The position numbers and the translations under genes are program-made. 64,000 bases of DNA, taken from assembly GCA_025175895.1 (NCBI GenBank), contig CM046008.1, positions 24,569,255 through 24,633,254 of the forward strand. The letters are read 5' to 3'. Below are positions 24,065 to 34,971 of this stretch, piece by piece (position 1 is the stretch's first letter; each line of letters begins with the position of its first letter). Source of the stretch: Wurfbainia villosa (Eukaryota > Streptophyta > Magnoliopsida > Zingiberales > Zingiberaceae). The notes beneath the pieces were generated by a model that saw only the letters and a program-made list of their open reading frames with translations, did not search any database and was not told the DNA's origin.

Positions 24065-24076
24065 GCTCTGATACCA
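24065..24076 (-). other. G1 primer-binding site (tRNA-Met)
   Basis: TGGTATCAGAGC on the minus strand, seven bases from the LTR end. Confidence 0.9.
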
Positions 24077-24995
24077 ATAAAGTTGTCACGCCCCAAGAGT
24101 ATGTCGAGCCGAAAAATAGACAACATCTCCCCTATATGTGAAACAATATCCTGTTTATATAAAGCCTTTCGACCATAACCACAACAACAGATATACATAT
24201 AACATCAAACTCACAAAGGAAATCATAACAACGAAATAACAAACTTCACAACAACGCATATCAGTATGACTGACCATAAAATAAGAAAGTACAGATATAA
24301 AATTCAAAACAACACATGTGTACATCAACAAAACAAGTCCACAACACATAACCCCACATAAACTCCAAGTACATAACTAAAGCATACGGAAAACCAAAAT
24401 AACCAAAGGAACCTCGGAAGTGAGATGAGATGGACCAGCTAGCGATGCTCCAAGTCATCACCAAGTCTTCTACCTATTACCTGGGTGACAAGAAAACTCA
24501 GCAGTAATATGAAAGATAATGCATATATAGCATAAATCTCATGAGATTCAACAATACACCATCTAAAGATACAACAGGTATACACCAGTATAATTTATAT
24601 ATGCATGCATATATCATCTAAACAACTGAACAACGTAAGGTGTAGACATACTTGAAAGTCTACTACGCTACACTCATCCAACCTGAGCATATATCCACAA
24701 TATACAACATGGAGAGTAATACTAACTTTATAATCTACAACTGCCTTACTAACATCCTATAATAAATATAAACAATAAATCCGGTCTAACTCATACTACA
24801 TCATGATACTGGTCAAAGGTATCCAATAGTCCGACCAACTCATACATAGGTATCCCACACATAACCATATAGAAAATGCAAGTAGCATGTATGATAATGT
24901 ATAAACAAATACAGCAAGCATAATACAAACAAATGCAACATCACACCAAGCATATATATGGACTGAATCTGTATATATACTAATCACAACCCTCC

Positions 24996-25000
<5 letters not shown>

Positions 25001-25026
<26 letters not shown>
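25001..25026. repeat. (TA)13 microsatellite in G1 LTR
   Basis: Uninterrupted TA dinucleotide run. Confidence 0.95.
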
Positions 25027-25479
25027 CATGCAAAATGCCATAACAACACGACAATGCAGAATTCATGGTCATGCCTGCTCACCCCACTCGCTATGCCTAG
25101 GTGGCTCGACATGACAATTGTCCCAACTCAACACCAACCACTACTCTCAAGTGGCCAAGTGGACAGTATGAACAAGTATCATATAAGCATAAAGAGCTAG
25201 ATACACAACGGGCGTCCTTGCTGTTGGCCATTCCGACTGTCACTACCCATGAGTGGTCGAGTGCCACACACGCAAAACAACTACACGCAACTCCAACTAC
25301 CACTGTCTATAGTGGTCGAGTATGACACAACAAATGCTCTGCCCTCACACCAGCTACTACTACCATGAGTAACTGTGGAGGCAGGATGACTGATGATTCT
25401 CTCGACTACAAGAGAGAGACCAAGTCACCAGCATGCATGTAAATGACATGAATGCACAGTCACACATAACATACATCCA

Positions 25480-25617
25480 CCACATACTTTTTATCCTATA
25501 GAGAGTCATACTCAACTGATCAACACACTCTCTATTCTACAGAGAGTCATACTCAACTGATATACTCAACTGATCAACACACTCTCTATCCTATAGAGAG
25601 TCATACTCAATTGATCA
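25480..25617. repeat. Tandem expansion in G1 5' LTR
   Basis: Three copies of a unit of about 50 bp built on CTATAGAGAGTCATACTCAA and ACACACTCTCTAT. The 3' LTR has one copy (near 16850-16880). The unit contains a small dyad (CTCTCTAT/ATAGAGAG). Confidence 0.75.
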
Positions 25618-26744
25618 TAACCAAGCTAGGACCACCAGTCCGTAGCGACACACTATCCACAAATCCACATGACCATACATAAACACATGATCCGTAATAG
25701 ATACACAACATGAGGATATGACATAAGAATAAATTCTACATTCAGGATATTACCCACCCCCCGGATGACCTTTTATCCAATTTACAAATAAAGTATTCAT
25801 CAGTACTCCACTATGTACACATAACTGAACAACTATAGGCTTACATACATCACATCTGTAACTCCTAATCATGATGAAGGAAAATGTGATAACAATAATA
25901 GAGTATTTAAAGGGCAAAGACTAAGTATCAAACTATAGCATAATAGGAGTGGAGTCAAGGTAATATGATCATAAATTTAAATCCTCATGCATCAAGATTT
26001 AAAACTACCTGACCAAGGTAGAAAATCACCCACCTGATATGAAGCTCGATGCAATAATACTCAGGCTCGCGGACCTGCCTCGTATCCACGTCCTGCACAT
26101 ATCATCGACTCTGATTAAATTCAAGCACACGACAACCAACTAATTACTACTACACCATTTAATATTCACTCAATCTACCGAATACACCAATTACTACTAA
26201 ATTGGGGAAGAAGGTACTATCTCACCTTACTCTGACAGAAATTGCAGCTTCGAGCAGAACAATGAGTAGTCACTGCTGATGAAATTTTCCAGCCACACGC
26301 ACAATCCCGTCGGTTTGTCAAAGGGAAACGTCGAGGGGTAGTTGGTCATCGCTCATAGAGGAAGGGAAGAGTCGGCCGAGGAACCAAGATGCGACGCGGG
26401 GAAAGAGTCGCGAGGAAGAAAAGATCGCGAGGGTAAGAGGAGGTTTGCTCTCGTGATGGGAAGGAATCAGCGATGGATGGGGGAAAACTATAGCTTGGGA
26501 AAATGCTCAAGGAGGAAATGCTAGACGGCAAGAACGGGAAGAAATAGCTTGGGTATTAAGCAAGAGAACGGGTCGGGTTTGGAAAATGGGTCGGGTTTAA
26601 CCTATAAGCAATTAAACCTAGTTTCAATTAAATGAATAAACTTTTAAGCTAGGTTAGGTTTAATTAAGTCTCTAACCATGTGTTTTAATTTAATGTATCT
26701 AATAATAATATCACTCCTTCGCCATTTATTTACGGTATTTTGCA

Positions 26745-26821
26745 ATGGGGCTTTCAGTTAGGATACTTAGTATATTCTCAGAAAGTATCAAACATAGTAT
26801 TTGATCTATTAGGGTGTTTTT
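26745..26821. other. 77-bp unassigned spacer between two transposon nests
   Basis: Lies between the end of the G1 LTR and the start of a SIRE-like LTR. I find no match to either. It is the only part of the window I could not attribute to a mobile element. Confidence 0.5.
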
Positions 26822-28119
26822 TGTTGGTGAAGAGAGCACCATTCCTTAGTTTTGATATATGAACCATAGTTAAAGTAAGGATTTACTTGTGTTCTAATAT
26901 GAGTGTTAAGTGTGCAGCTTAACAGGAAGTCCTAGTAAGTTGAGTTAACCCGATACTAGGTAGAAGTCTTGATAGATCAGGAGGACCGGACACCATGCAT
27001 GAAGTCCAGATGGGTCGAGTGGATCGGACATCTAGCATGAAGATGGGTTGGGTCAGGAGACAAGACAATTGACAAAAGGTCCAACTGAGTCAGGTAGATC
27101 GGACAACTGGTGGAAGTCCTGGTGGGTCAGATCGGATGTCAAGAATGGTAAGTCCGACAGGGTGGCTGATAGGTAAGCCTCGAGTCGAGAGGTGAGGCTG
27201 AGTCCTCTATAGGGGGACAAAGCTAGACATCGATCCAATGGATAGTCCGCGTGGGACTTAGAAGTTGAGATCGGGCAGTATTACTACTGCTATTGGATGT
27301 TATATTGTTTGCTTCTACTAATTTCGTTTTGCAGGGATTAGTCGACTGAAGTCCAGTAGACTAAGAATGGCCCAATCGACTAGATACCCAGTTGGTAAGA
27401 TTAGATGGTGATCGATCGAGGATCTGGCATCCCATATGTAAAGAGTTCCAGTCAACTAGGGAGGTCTAGTCGACTGGAAAGGCAAACTTCCCGATGCGGA
27501 GCCAGGTGAGCTAGAGTCGACTGGAATATGTCTAGTTGATTGGAAATGTCGAAGTACCATATCGATGGGCTGATGTGGAGTTGACTGGAGGGCATTTCAG
27601 TCGATTGGAAAAGGATTATAAAAGAAATGCACAACTAGCTTCGAATACAACTGATCTACTATGTCCAAGTACTCCTACTAGTGTTCGTCATCCTCAAAAG
27701 CTTCAACCCTTTGCAACGATGCAATTTCGACACTCTGTGCCCTAATTTAATAGCTCAATAGTGTTAGTATATTTACTTGTCTTTATTTCGCTTTTGTGTA
27801 CTTAATTTAAAAGGGAAGGTAGAGTGCTGCCTATCTCTTAATCATTGTAGAAAACAAACCCCTCCGAAGTCAAGAGTTCTCGAGTCGGAGAGCCTTATAG
27901 TGCATTGCCCATAGAGGTAGGTCTCGGAGAGCTACGGGCCTTGGAGTAGCAACCCGACTAGGGTTGTGAACCAAGTAAATAAGCTTGTCTCTTTATTTTA
28001 TTTAAATTCCACTACATACTCTTTATTTCTAAAAGATTTCAAAAAATAAGTTTTTAATTTCTAAAAAAAATTGTAACTTCCAAGATTCACCCCCTCTCTC
28101 GAAACATTTCGACCCTACA
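26822..28119 (+). repeat. SIRE-like 5' LTR, about 1.3 kb
   Basis: Runs from TGTTGGTGAAGAG to ...CGACCCTACA, with CACCCCCTCTCTCG near the end as in the other two SIRE-like LTRs. Between 27330 and 27610 it holds several copies of the GTCGACTG/CAGTCGACTG motif. The start could be a few bases further left. Confidence 0.75.
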
Positions 28120-28121
28120 AT

Positions 28122-28133
28122 TTGTATCAGAGC
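28122..28133 (+). other. SIRE-like primer-binding site
   Basis: TTGTATCAGAGC, one mismatch to the tRNA-Met site, two bases after the LTR end. Confidence 0.8.
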
Positions 28134-28363
28134 GGGGGAGCTCCGAATTTGGTGCAACCACCAACGAGAGCATTAGGAATTTTATTTAGTTTATAGAATT
28201 TTGGTTTTTTAATAATTTTTACATTAGAATAGATTTTTAATATTTGTCTTGCTTTAGTATAAATTTATTCTTGCACAATTCATTTTTGCTTAAACTAAAT
28301 AAATCTAGGAATAATTATGAATATTAATTTAAATAAAAATTTAATAATAAAAATTTATTAATA

Positions 28364-28576
28364 ATGTCACACGTAGAAGGGTATAGCACCGTTCGCCCTC
28401 TCTTTAACGAATGGAGTGCTACCTGAAAACCCACCTCGAGGTATGGTTTTCAATTAGAAAAGGTTTCGTCTCTCTAGTAGAGGACTCAGGTGAGTTGTTA
28501 GAACTGGAGATATAGACCACAGACATTAGAAAATGAGCTCAAGTCGATTACAAGGCCCTTAACACCTTGCAATGCA
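28364..28576 (+). pseudogene. SIRE-like gag N-terminus, fragment
   Basis: ATG at 28364 gives MSHVEGYSTVRPLFN, matching the start of the gag at 38803 (MALQEGYSTAKPPLFDG). A frameshift and stops follow within 20 codons, then the copia LTR fragment cuts it. Confidence 0.55.
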
Positions 28577-28702
28577 TGTTGGGATGTATATTGAAAGCCT
28601 AGTCTTTGTATAAACAACTTCATTTTGAAATAAGAATCACATGTTCATTGTTTGTATATTTATAGTTATGCATATTGTCTAATACTTTACATTGTAGATA
28701 AC
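28577..28702 (+). repeat. First 126 bp of a copia LTR (E2/E3 family)
   Basis: Begins TGTTGGGATGTATATTGAAA and matches the first 126 bp of the LTR that starts at 28703. Its GAAAGCCTAG word is shared with the solo LTR at 44287 rather than with E3, so it looks like an older insertion of a sister subfamily into which E3 inserted. Confidence 0.75.
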
Positions 28703-29627
28703 TATTGGGATGTATACTGAAAAGTCTATCTTTTGTATGAACATCTTTATTTTTGAAATAAGAATCACATGATCATTGTTTGCATATTTATGGTTATGCA
28801 TATTGTCTAATACAATACATTGTAGATAACATAGTGTGTAGTGTTACACGAGAGATCATGTTATCAGTTCATTGTAGAGTATAAGTAAAGGTTCACAACC
28901 GAGATGGTTTTGGAAAAACCAGTGGTATGATTGTAGTGTGAGTTGGTATTGGTTTTTCTTGATCATAGAATTACACTACTACACTTTGTGTGTATTGAGC
29001 AAGACCAACTTAGAGGTGATTCGATTTATTGCTGACTACATAACTGAATCGGACCTCGGATATTATGGTGTATATGCTCTTAATCCCAATATAATAACGG
29101 GAACATATACTTAGTATTTATTTCTTTGATTTACCAATGGGCGAGATTTATAGATTAAATCGATAGGCTCGGTAAGTTGGGAAATGATATTATTTACATG
29201 GTGTGTCGTTGATTATAGGAGGAAACTATGTCCTATATATTAGGATGATGATGTCCCCTTGAGGAGCTCATAAAGTTCATCATGTAAACCCTGCAGGTGG
29301 ACTTGGTCCGGAATGATGATGAGGTTGAGTGGTACTACTCATGGAGTTAGATGTTGATTAATTAATTATCAGTAAATTAATTAATTGACGGATATTCGAG
29401 ATCTTAAACATGGGGAGATATTTGTACAATTAATATATGGAGCCCATATTTATTTATGGGGGTTGGTGTGGTAGATCAATCATAATCCTCTAGTGGAATG
29501 GATTATCATTAATGGATCGGACTTTATGTGGGATAGATCCATTGGGTGGCCAAGATCCAACTCCTCCTCATGGTCCCTATTGTAGCCTATTAAAACCCTC
29601 ATGAAGCCAAGATCCGATGATGGAAAA

Positions 29628-29740
29628 TGGAACTCTAGATCCAACGGTGGAGGTTAAATCTCTAGATCCGACGGTGGAGATTAAATCTCTAGATCCAATG
29701 GTTGAGATTAAATCTCTAGAAACAATGGTGGAGATTTAAA
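29628..29740 (+). repeat. Minisatellite upstream of E3 LTR TATA box
   Basis: About four copies of a 28-30 bp unit built on CTAGATCCRACGGTGGAGAT plus TAAAT. It ends about 20 bp before the TATA box. The E2 LTRs have about four copies and the solo LTR at 45190-45545 about twelve. Confidence 0.85.
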
Positions 29741-29759
29741 GGAGGCTTAAGCCTAACTC

Positions 29760-29768
29760 TATAAATAA
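29760..29768 (+). promoter_or_regulatory. Candidate TATA box of E3 LTR
   Basis: TATAAATAA; the position is conserved in the solo LTR (45565) and, as TATAAATAG, in the E2 LTR. Confidence 0.65.
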
Positions 29769-30599
29769 GGCTTAGGGCTTGGGAGGCAAGAAAGAACAAG
29801 GGATTCTAGGGTTTGCTCTCCATAGCTTGGGCGGCAAGAAACGCTAGGAGAATTAGGGTTTGAAGCTAGGTTTGGGTGGCGGCTAGAAGTGGAGGAGGTC
29901 TTAGGGTTCTTCTACCTCTCTTCCTAAGGTTTGGCCAGTGCAACTTCTCCTTCCCTTGGTGGCTAGCGCTCCTTCCTTGAAGGAAAGACCGATGGTTCTT
30001 CTTTCTTCCCCAAGTTGCCGGCGACAACCTTTCTTCAAGGATGGTCGGCGCTCCTTCATCCACTCCTTGGCCGGCGGCAACATCAAGCTTCTTGGTTTGG
30101 TGGTCGATCCTAGATAGGAGAAGAAGTTTTGTTTTATTCTTCCCTTTGTTCGGAGCGAGTAAGGAAGGGAAGAACGTGATCTAGGAGGCTTCGACTTTTG
30201 GAAGATCGTCGCCCAAACGACGTCCAAAAGGAGGAAGGACATACAATAGAAGACCTTGAGGTAAACAAGAGGTATAATTGTTGTTTATGTATGTTTTCTT
30301 ATTCTATAGAAGTTGTATGTATTGTATGTGGCTAATTTACTTTGACCCCGAAGACAAACACAAAAACCGACGATCCATACATTGTCTATTCCGCAGCTAA
30401 TCGTAGATAAGAGGTAGGTTGCTTGAAAACCAAGTTTGTTCAAGTGACCGCTCTAATCGAATAACACGATGATAGATCGGTTGCTTGGGAAATCGCTCTT
30501 TGTCAAGGATTAATTTTTTTTAATCCGAGGACGTAGATGGGATCGCCATGCACAAGCGACCGAGGTGGGAAGTGAAGCTTCGGATCCACACCCTATAGT

Positions 30600-30611
30600 T
30601 GGTATCAGAGC
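30600..30611 (+). other. E3 primer-binding site (tRNA-Met)
   Basis: TGGTATCAGAGC immediately after the LTR. Confidence 0.93.
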
Positions 30612-31656
30612 CACGGTTTTCGATTTTGTGTGTTTAAGATTCGGTTACTTTTATGCACTTATCATATATTGTATGTGCCGAATGCTAGTAGGATGTGCGT
30701 TGGCTAACTTTTTGGTTGCAGGCATAAGATTCAACTATTATGGCCATATGTGTGTGTATGTGATTGGATGTGTGTAATTGTATTATTATTTGAATCCTCG
30801 GGGTTGACGAGGCTAGTATTTAATTTTTATAATTAAGTACGACATTGTTTAGCCACTCTTTTATTTTAGTTTACTTTCGATCTAGATTTCATGTACACTA
30901 CTTCGTGGAGTATAGGATCAACGGATGTAAATTAAAATAATTTTTCTCGGCTCGGATCTCCGAATGGCTTGTACATGGCGTAGGAGGAGCGGACAAGATA
31001 GTGATACGATGGGAGGCATATTGAAGAACAAAAGCCATAATATTTGGAAAATATTTTTTTTCATATTTATTGATTCTTGTTTGATATGCATGTCATGTGC
31101 TAGGAAAATTCCTCAATTTTAAATTACCAAGTGGGAGAGGTATATTTTTTTTTAAATTCCCACGACCTCCATTACGATTTGACATGTGATGCAAACAAAC
31201 TTGCACATCAGCTCTGAGTGCCTTCCTCCTCATCGGATGAGTTTGTTTTGCAGATCACATGATCGAATATGGTTATAGAAAATTATTTAGGAGTGTGTGC
31301 ACTTCCCCATCGGAAGGTACATAACCCGAGATAATTGCCTTGGTAACAAGTAATGGTGAACACTTAGATGCAAATAGGAGTATCCTCCACATCAGAGTCA
31401 CTGCTTTTATTTGTAGGGCCGAAGAGGAACCAACTATTAATTTTATTTGTCAAAAAGTTAGGTTGAAAAGATAGTAAAATTAATGGGTAAAACCTCCTCT
31501 TACAAATGTAGAATTCGTATACATCCACACGATCGTGGCATACGATATTCTCAGTGGTTTTAGGTGTTTGTTGATTTTAATATTTTATTATTTGAGGAAT
31601 CAATAATTTTTTGAAATCTAATGTTTTGATCTATGTGATTCTTAGGTTTTTCAAAA
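30612..31656 (+). other. E3 untranslated leader
   Basis: About 1 kb, homologous to the E2 leader. There is no credible gene; a short frame at 30565-30777 has no recognisable similarity. It ends with a splice-acceptor-like GATTCTTAG shortly before the gag ATG. Confidence 0.75.
31185..31484 (+). repeat. Hairpin series with repeated apex in E3 leader
   Basis: Four consecutive inverted repeats: 31185-31201 with 31239-31259; 31271-31277 with 31321-31326; 31371-31376 with 31408-31413; and 31436-31453 with 31463-31484. The first three have a CCYCATC-type word in the loop (31228-31234, 31305-31311, 31387-31393). The last lies 173 nt before the gag ATG; in E2 the distance is 172. Confidence 0.8.
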
Positions 31657-32475
31657 ATGACTTTCAACCCGCTTGTTGTGATACTAAAAGAGAATAAACT
31701 TACTGGACCCAATTATATTGATTGGAAGAGGAATTTTGATATTGTCTTGACTGCTGAGGAGTACAAGTATGTACTCTTCGAAGAGTGTCATCCTAAGGCT
31801 GCGGATGATTTTGGGAAAAAGGAGAAAGAGAGTTATAAGAAGCGAATAAAGGTTGATGAGATGGCGCGGTGTAACATTTTGGATTCTATGTCAAATGTAT
31901 TGCAACATCAACATCAAGCAATGCCCACTGCTTATGACATGATGCTCAATCTCAAGGAGCATTTCGGACACTAGAATCGGGCTGCTAGGTAGGAAGCCAT
32001 GAGGAACTTGATGACGACCACAATGATAGAGGGAACACCCGTGAGGGATCATGTTCTAAAGATGATGACTCATTTGAATGAGCTGGAAGTCCTTGGAGCT
32101 GAGATAGATGGGAAAACCCATGTCGATATCATTCTTCAGTCTCTACCTAGGAGTTTTGAGCAGTTTCGTTTGAACTACAACATGAATAAAAGGTTGTATT
32201 CATTGGTGGAGCTTCTGACAGAACTACAGACGGTAGAGGGGCTTTTTCGTCAGAGTGCTCAGGCTCAGGCCATGGTTGCCCAAAAGGTTTCTACTTCTAA
32301 GCCGAAAGGCAAGAAGAAGAGGAAACAAGGTGGGGGCAAAGGTGGCGGGAGGATCTCAAGGAGGAGTGAAGAAGCCGAGAGGCAAGTGCTTCACTTGCAA
32401 GTAGACTGGACATTGGAAGAAGGACTGCCCCAACCGGAAGCAGAACAAAGGTATATCTTTTGGTCTAGTCGTTGA
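31657..32475 (+). pseudogene. E3 gag with stop codons
   Basis: The ATG at 31657 gives MTFNPLVVILKENKL, the capsid follows to HFGH, and then two in-frame stops (near 31972 and 31990) interrupt NRAAR. The frame continues as EAMRNLMTTTMIEGTPVRDH and ends in a basic tail with the knuckle CFTCK-stop-TGHWKKDC, shifted to a new frame. All three stops occupy positions where relatives have CAG (Gln), so they are C-to-T changes. The order capsid then CCHC nucleocapsid is normal for copia gag. Confidence 0.85.
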
Positions 32476-32923
32476 AACATGTTTAGCGGTGTTACCTATC
32501 GGCACCTGGTGTGTAGATACGGGAGCTACTGACCATGTATGTAATACTTTGCAGGGGTTCCAAGAAACCATACGACTAGCTGAGGGGGAGATTACCATTT
32601 AATTGGGTGATGCTACGAAGGTGGCGGCTGTTGCAGTGGGAGATGTTTATTTGTCTTTTGAAAGAAATAAAACTTTGGTTCTAAGAAATTGTCTTTATGT
32701 ACCTTTATTTAGAAATAATTTGATTTCGATTTCAAAATTGTTTATGGATGAATATTCTATTTCTTTTAATGACAAAGTTGTTATAAAAAGGAATAGGGAC
32801 ATTATCTGTTCTGGTGCATTGATAGAAAATTTATATACCCTTGAACCAAAAGCTTCCACGATGCAAATAGAAGTAAATAACTCATCTTCTAAATTAATAA
32901 GAGAAAAGAACCTTCAAAAATGA
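32461..32923 (+). pseudogene. E3 protease
   Basis: WCVDTGATDHVC at about 32507-32545 is the copia protease active site with DTGA intact. After a stop (TAA near 32600) the frame 32603-32923 continues as LVLRNCLYVPLFRNNLISIS, the conserved downstream segment. It would cleave Gag-Pol. Confidence 0.85.
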
Positions 32924-33880
32924 ACCAAACATATCTTTGGCATGTAAGGTTAGGTCATATTAACTTAAGTAGAATTCAAAGGATGATAGCTGATGGACCT
33001 TTGGGTTCATTAGTGGTGGAACATTTCCCAAACTCTGAATCTTGCTTGGAAGGTAAAAAGACCAAGAGTCCTTTTAAGGCCAAGGGGTATAGAGCCAAAG
33101 TTGTGTTGGAATTGGTTCATTCTGATTTGTATGGTCCTATGTCTATCTAGGCAGAGGTGGTTTTGAATATTCCATCTCTTTTATAGACGATTATTCAAGA
33201 TATGGATACATTTATTTGATGTGCCGCAAGTCTGAATGCTTTGATAGGTTCAAAGAATTCAAGGCTAATGTGGAGAAACGTCAAGGTAAAAGTATCAAGA
33301 CACTACGATCTGATCGTGGTGGTGAGTACCTCTTGGGAGGGTTTAGGAATTACTTATCAAAGGTTGGGATTCATGTCTGCACCTGGCACACCCCAACAGA
33401 ATGGTTTAGCGGAGCGAAGAAATAGGACACCTATGGAGATAGTTAGATCGATGATGAGTTATTCTGAGTTGTCAGATTCGTTCTGGGGTATGCTCTGGAT
33501 ATGGTAGTGTATATTTTGAACTTGCTACCATCTAAATTAGTGCCTTCTACTCCCACAAAATTGTGGATTGGGCGAAAGCTCAGTCTGAGACATATTCGGA
33601 TTTGGGGGAGTCCAGTACATGTGTTGAAGGCAAATACTGGTAAGTTGGAACCTCGTACAGAAGTGCGCATGTTCGTTGGCTATCCTAGAGGAACGAAAGG
33701 TGGTTTATTTTATAGTCTTAGAGATCATAGGGTGATAGTTAGCACGAACTCCAGATTTCTAGAGGATGACTATGTGATAAACCACAAGCCCATGAGTAAG
33801 ATTGTTCTGGAGGAATTGAGAGGGGAAGTGACTACTTCAGTACCACCGGTAAAAGAGGATATACCACAAGCGACCGCGTG
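32920..33880 (+). pseudogene. E3 integrase (array unit 1)
   Basis: 32920-33150 has the zinc-binding part (TYLWHVRLGHINLSR, later ESCLEGKKTKSPF) and HSDLYGPM with the first catalytic Asp; a TAG interrupts at 33148. 33216-33507 has SDRGGEY and, after a frameshift, APGTPQQNGLAERRN with the catalytic Glu. 33501-33881 is the C-terminal part (HVLKANTGKLEPRTEVRMFV). From 33171 on this segment is duplicated at 34972 and 36772. Confidence 0.88.
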
Positions 33881-34345
33881 ACCAAGGCGGTCACAATGAT
33901 GATACCTGATACCTCATAGTGGGAGGGTTGTTAGACAACCTAATAGATTTATGTTCTTGGGAGGATCTTCTAATTTGGTCCCTGGCAAACATGAACCTGA
34001 TCCCTGGACATATGACGAGACAATCCAAGATAAAAATGCAGTATCTTGGCAAAGTACGATGAATTCTGAGATAGAATCCATGGATTCAAATCAGGTATGG
34101 GAGCTAGTAGAACCACCCAATGGTGTAAAAATCATTGGATGAAAGTGAATCTACAAAAGAAAGAGAAAAATAGACGGGAAGGTTGAGACCTTCAAAGCAA
34201 GGCTTGTTGCGAAAGGGAATACTCCAAAAGAGTGTATCGATTATGAGGAGACTTTTTCGCCGGTAGCCATGCTTAAGTCTATCCGGATTCTCTTATGTAT
34301 TGCAGCTCATATGAATTATGAGGTGTGGTAGATGGATGTCAAGAC
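33881..34345 (+). pseudogene. E3 RT N-terminus (array unit 1), truncated
   Basis: 33951-34142 reads MFLGGSSNLVPGKHEPDPWT, ESMDSNQVWELVEPPNGVKI, then a stop; ARLVAKGN, TFSPVAMLKSIRILL and W-stop-MDVKT follow. The frame ends at MDVKT where LTR sequence begins. Unit 2 has CAG (Gln) where unit 1 has the W-stop, so that stop arose after duplication. Confidence 0.85.
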
Positions 34346-34971
34346 TGTAGGGATGTATACTGAAAATACTATCTTTTGTATGAACATCTTTATTTGAAAT
34401 AAGAATCACATGATCATTGTTTGCATATTTTTATGGTTATCCAATATTATCTAATACATTACATTGTAGATAACATGGTGTGTGGTGTCACACGGGAGAT
34501 CATGTTATCATCTCCTTGTAAAGTATAAGTAAAGGCTCATAACCGAGATGGCTTTGGACAAACCATCGGAATGGTTGTAGTGTGATTTGGTATTGGTTTG
34601 TCTTGACCATAGAATCACACTAGTGCACTTTGTGTGTATTGAGCAGGACCGACTTAGAGGTGATTCAATTTATTGCTGACTACATAATCGAATCAGACCT
34701 CAGATATTATTTAGTAAATGCTCTTAATCCCCGATATAATAACTGACACATATACTTAGTATTCATCTCTTTGATTTACCAATGGGCGGGATTTATAGAT
34801 TAAATCGATAGGCTCGGTAAGTTGGGAGATGATATTGTTTATATGGTGTGTCATTGATTATAGGAGGAAACCGTGTCCTATATATTAGGATGATGATGTC
34901 CCCTTAAGGAGCTCATAAGGTTCATCATGTAAACCCTACAGGTGGACTTAGTCCGGCATGATGAAAAGGTT
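34346..34971 (+). repeat. Partial LTR in array unit 1
   Basis: TGTAGGGATGTATACTGAAA onward, equal to the first 626 bp of the E3-family LTR, ending within GTCCGGCATGATGAAAAGG. Confidence 0.9.

Larger units (their letters stand above)
16424..26744 (-). mobile_element. Ty3/gypsy retrotransposon G1, lacking integrase
   Basis: Minus-strand gypsy element with 5' LTR on the right, tRNA-Met primer site, degenerate gag, protease, RT, RNase H and 3' LTR on the left. The order and the FIDD and DALSRK motifs fit a Tekay/Del-like chromovirus. RNase H ends about 180 bp from the 3' LTR, so the whole integrase is missing. RT is split by a solo copia LTR. The 3' LTR is interrupted at 16423/16424 by the SIRE-like LTR. 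Confidence 0.88.
24084..26744 (-). repeat. G1 5' LTR, 2661 bp
   Basis: In element orientation it starts TGCAAAATACCG at 26744 and ends ...GGGGCGTGACA at 24084. It matches the 3' LTR from 25058 rightwards. It contains a (TA)13 run and a short tandem expansion at 25480-25617 that the 3' LTR lacks. An open frame at 26342-26524 is basic and low in complexity and is not a gene. Confidence 0.88.
26822..28576 (+). mobile_element. SIRE-like copia element, 5' part only
   Basis: Complete 5' LTR, primer site and the first part of gag. It is interrupted at 28576/28577 by a copia LTR fragment and E3; its remainder should lie right of the window. Confidence 0.75.
28703..30597 (+). repeat. E3 5' LTR, 1895 bp
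   Basis: Starts TATTGGGATGTATACTG (TG changed to TA) and ends ACCCTATA two bases before the primer site. It is homologous to the E2 LTRs and the solo LTR at 44287. It contains a minisatellite at 29628-29740 and a TATA box. Confidence 0.9.

Noticed and set aside
24155..25041. Hydrophobic Tyr/Ile/Val-rich frames resembling membrane proteins
   Set aside because: Generated by AT-rich LTR sequence including the (TA)13 run; not conserved in the other G1 LTR.
26342..26531. Arg/Gly-rich open frame and a Ser/Pro-rich frame opposite
   Set aside because: Both lie in the G1 5' LTR leader region, are compositionally biased and lack any motif.
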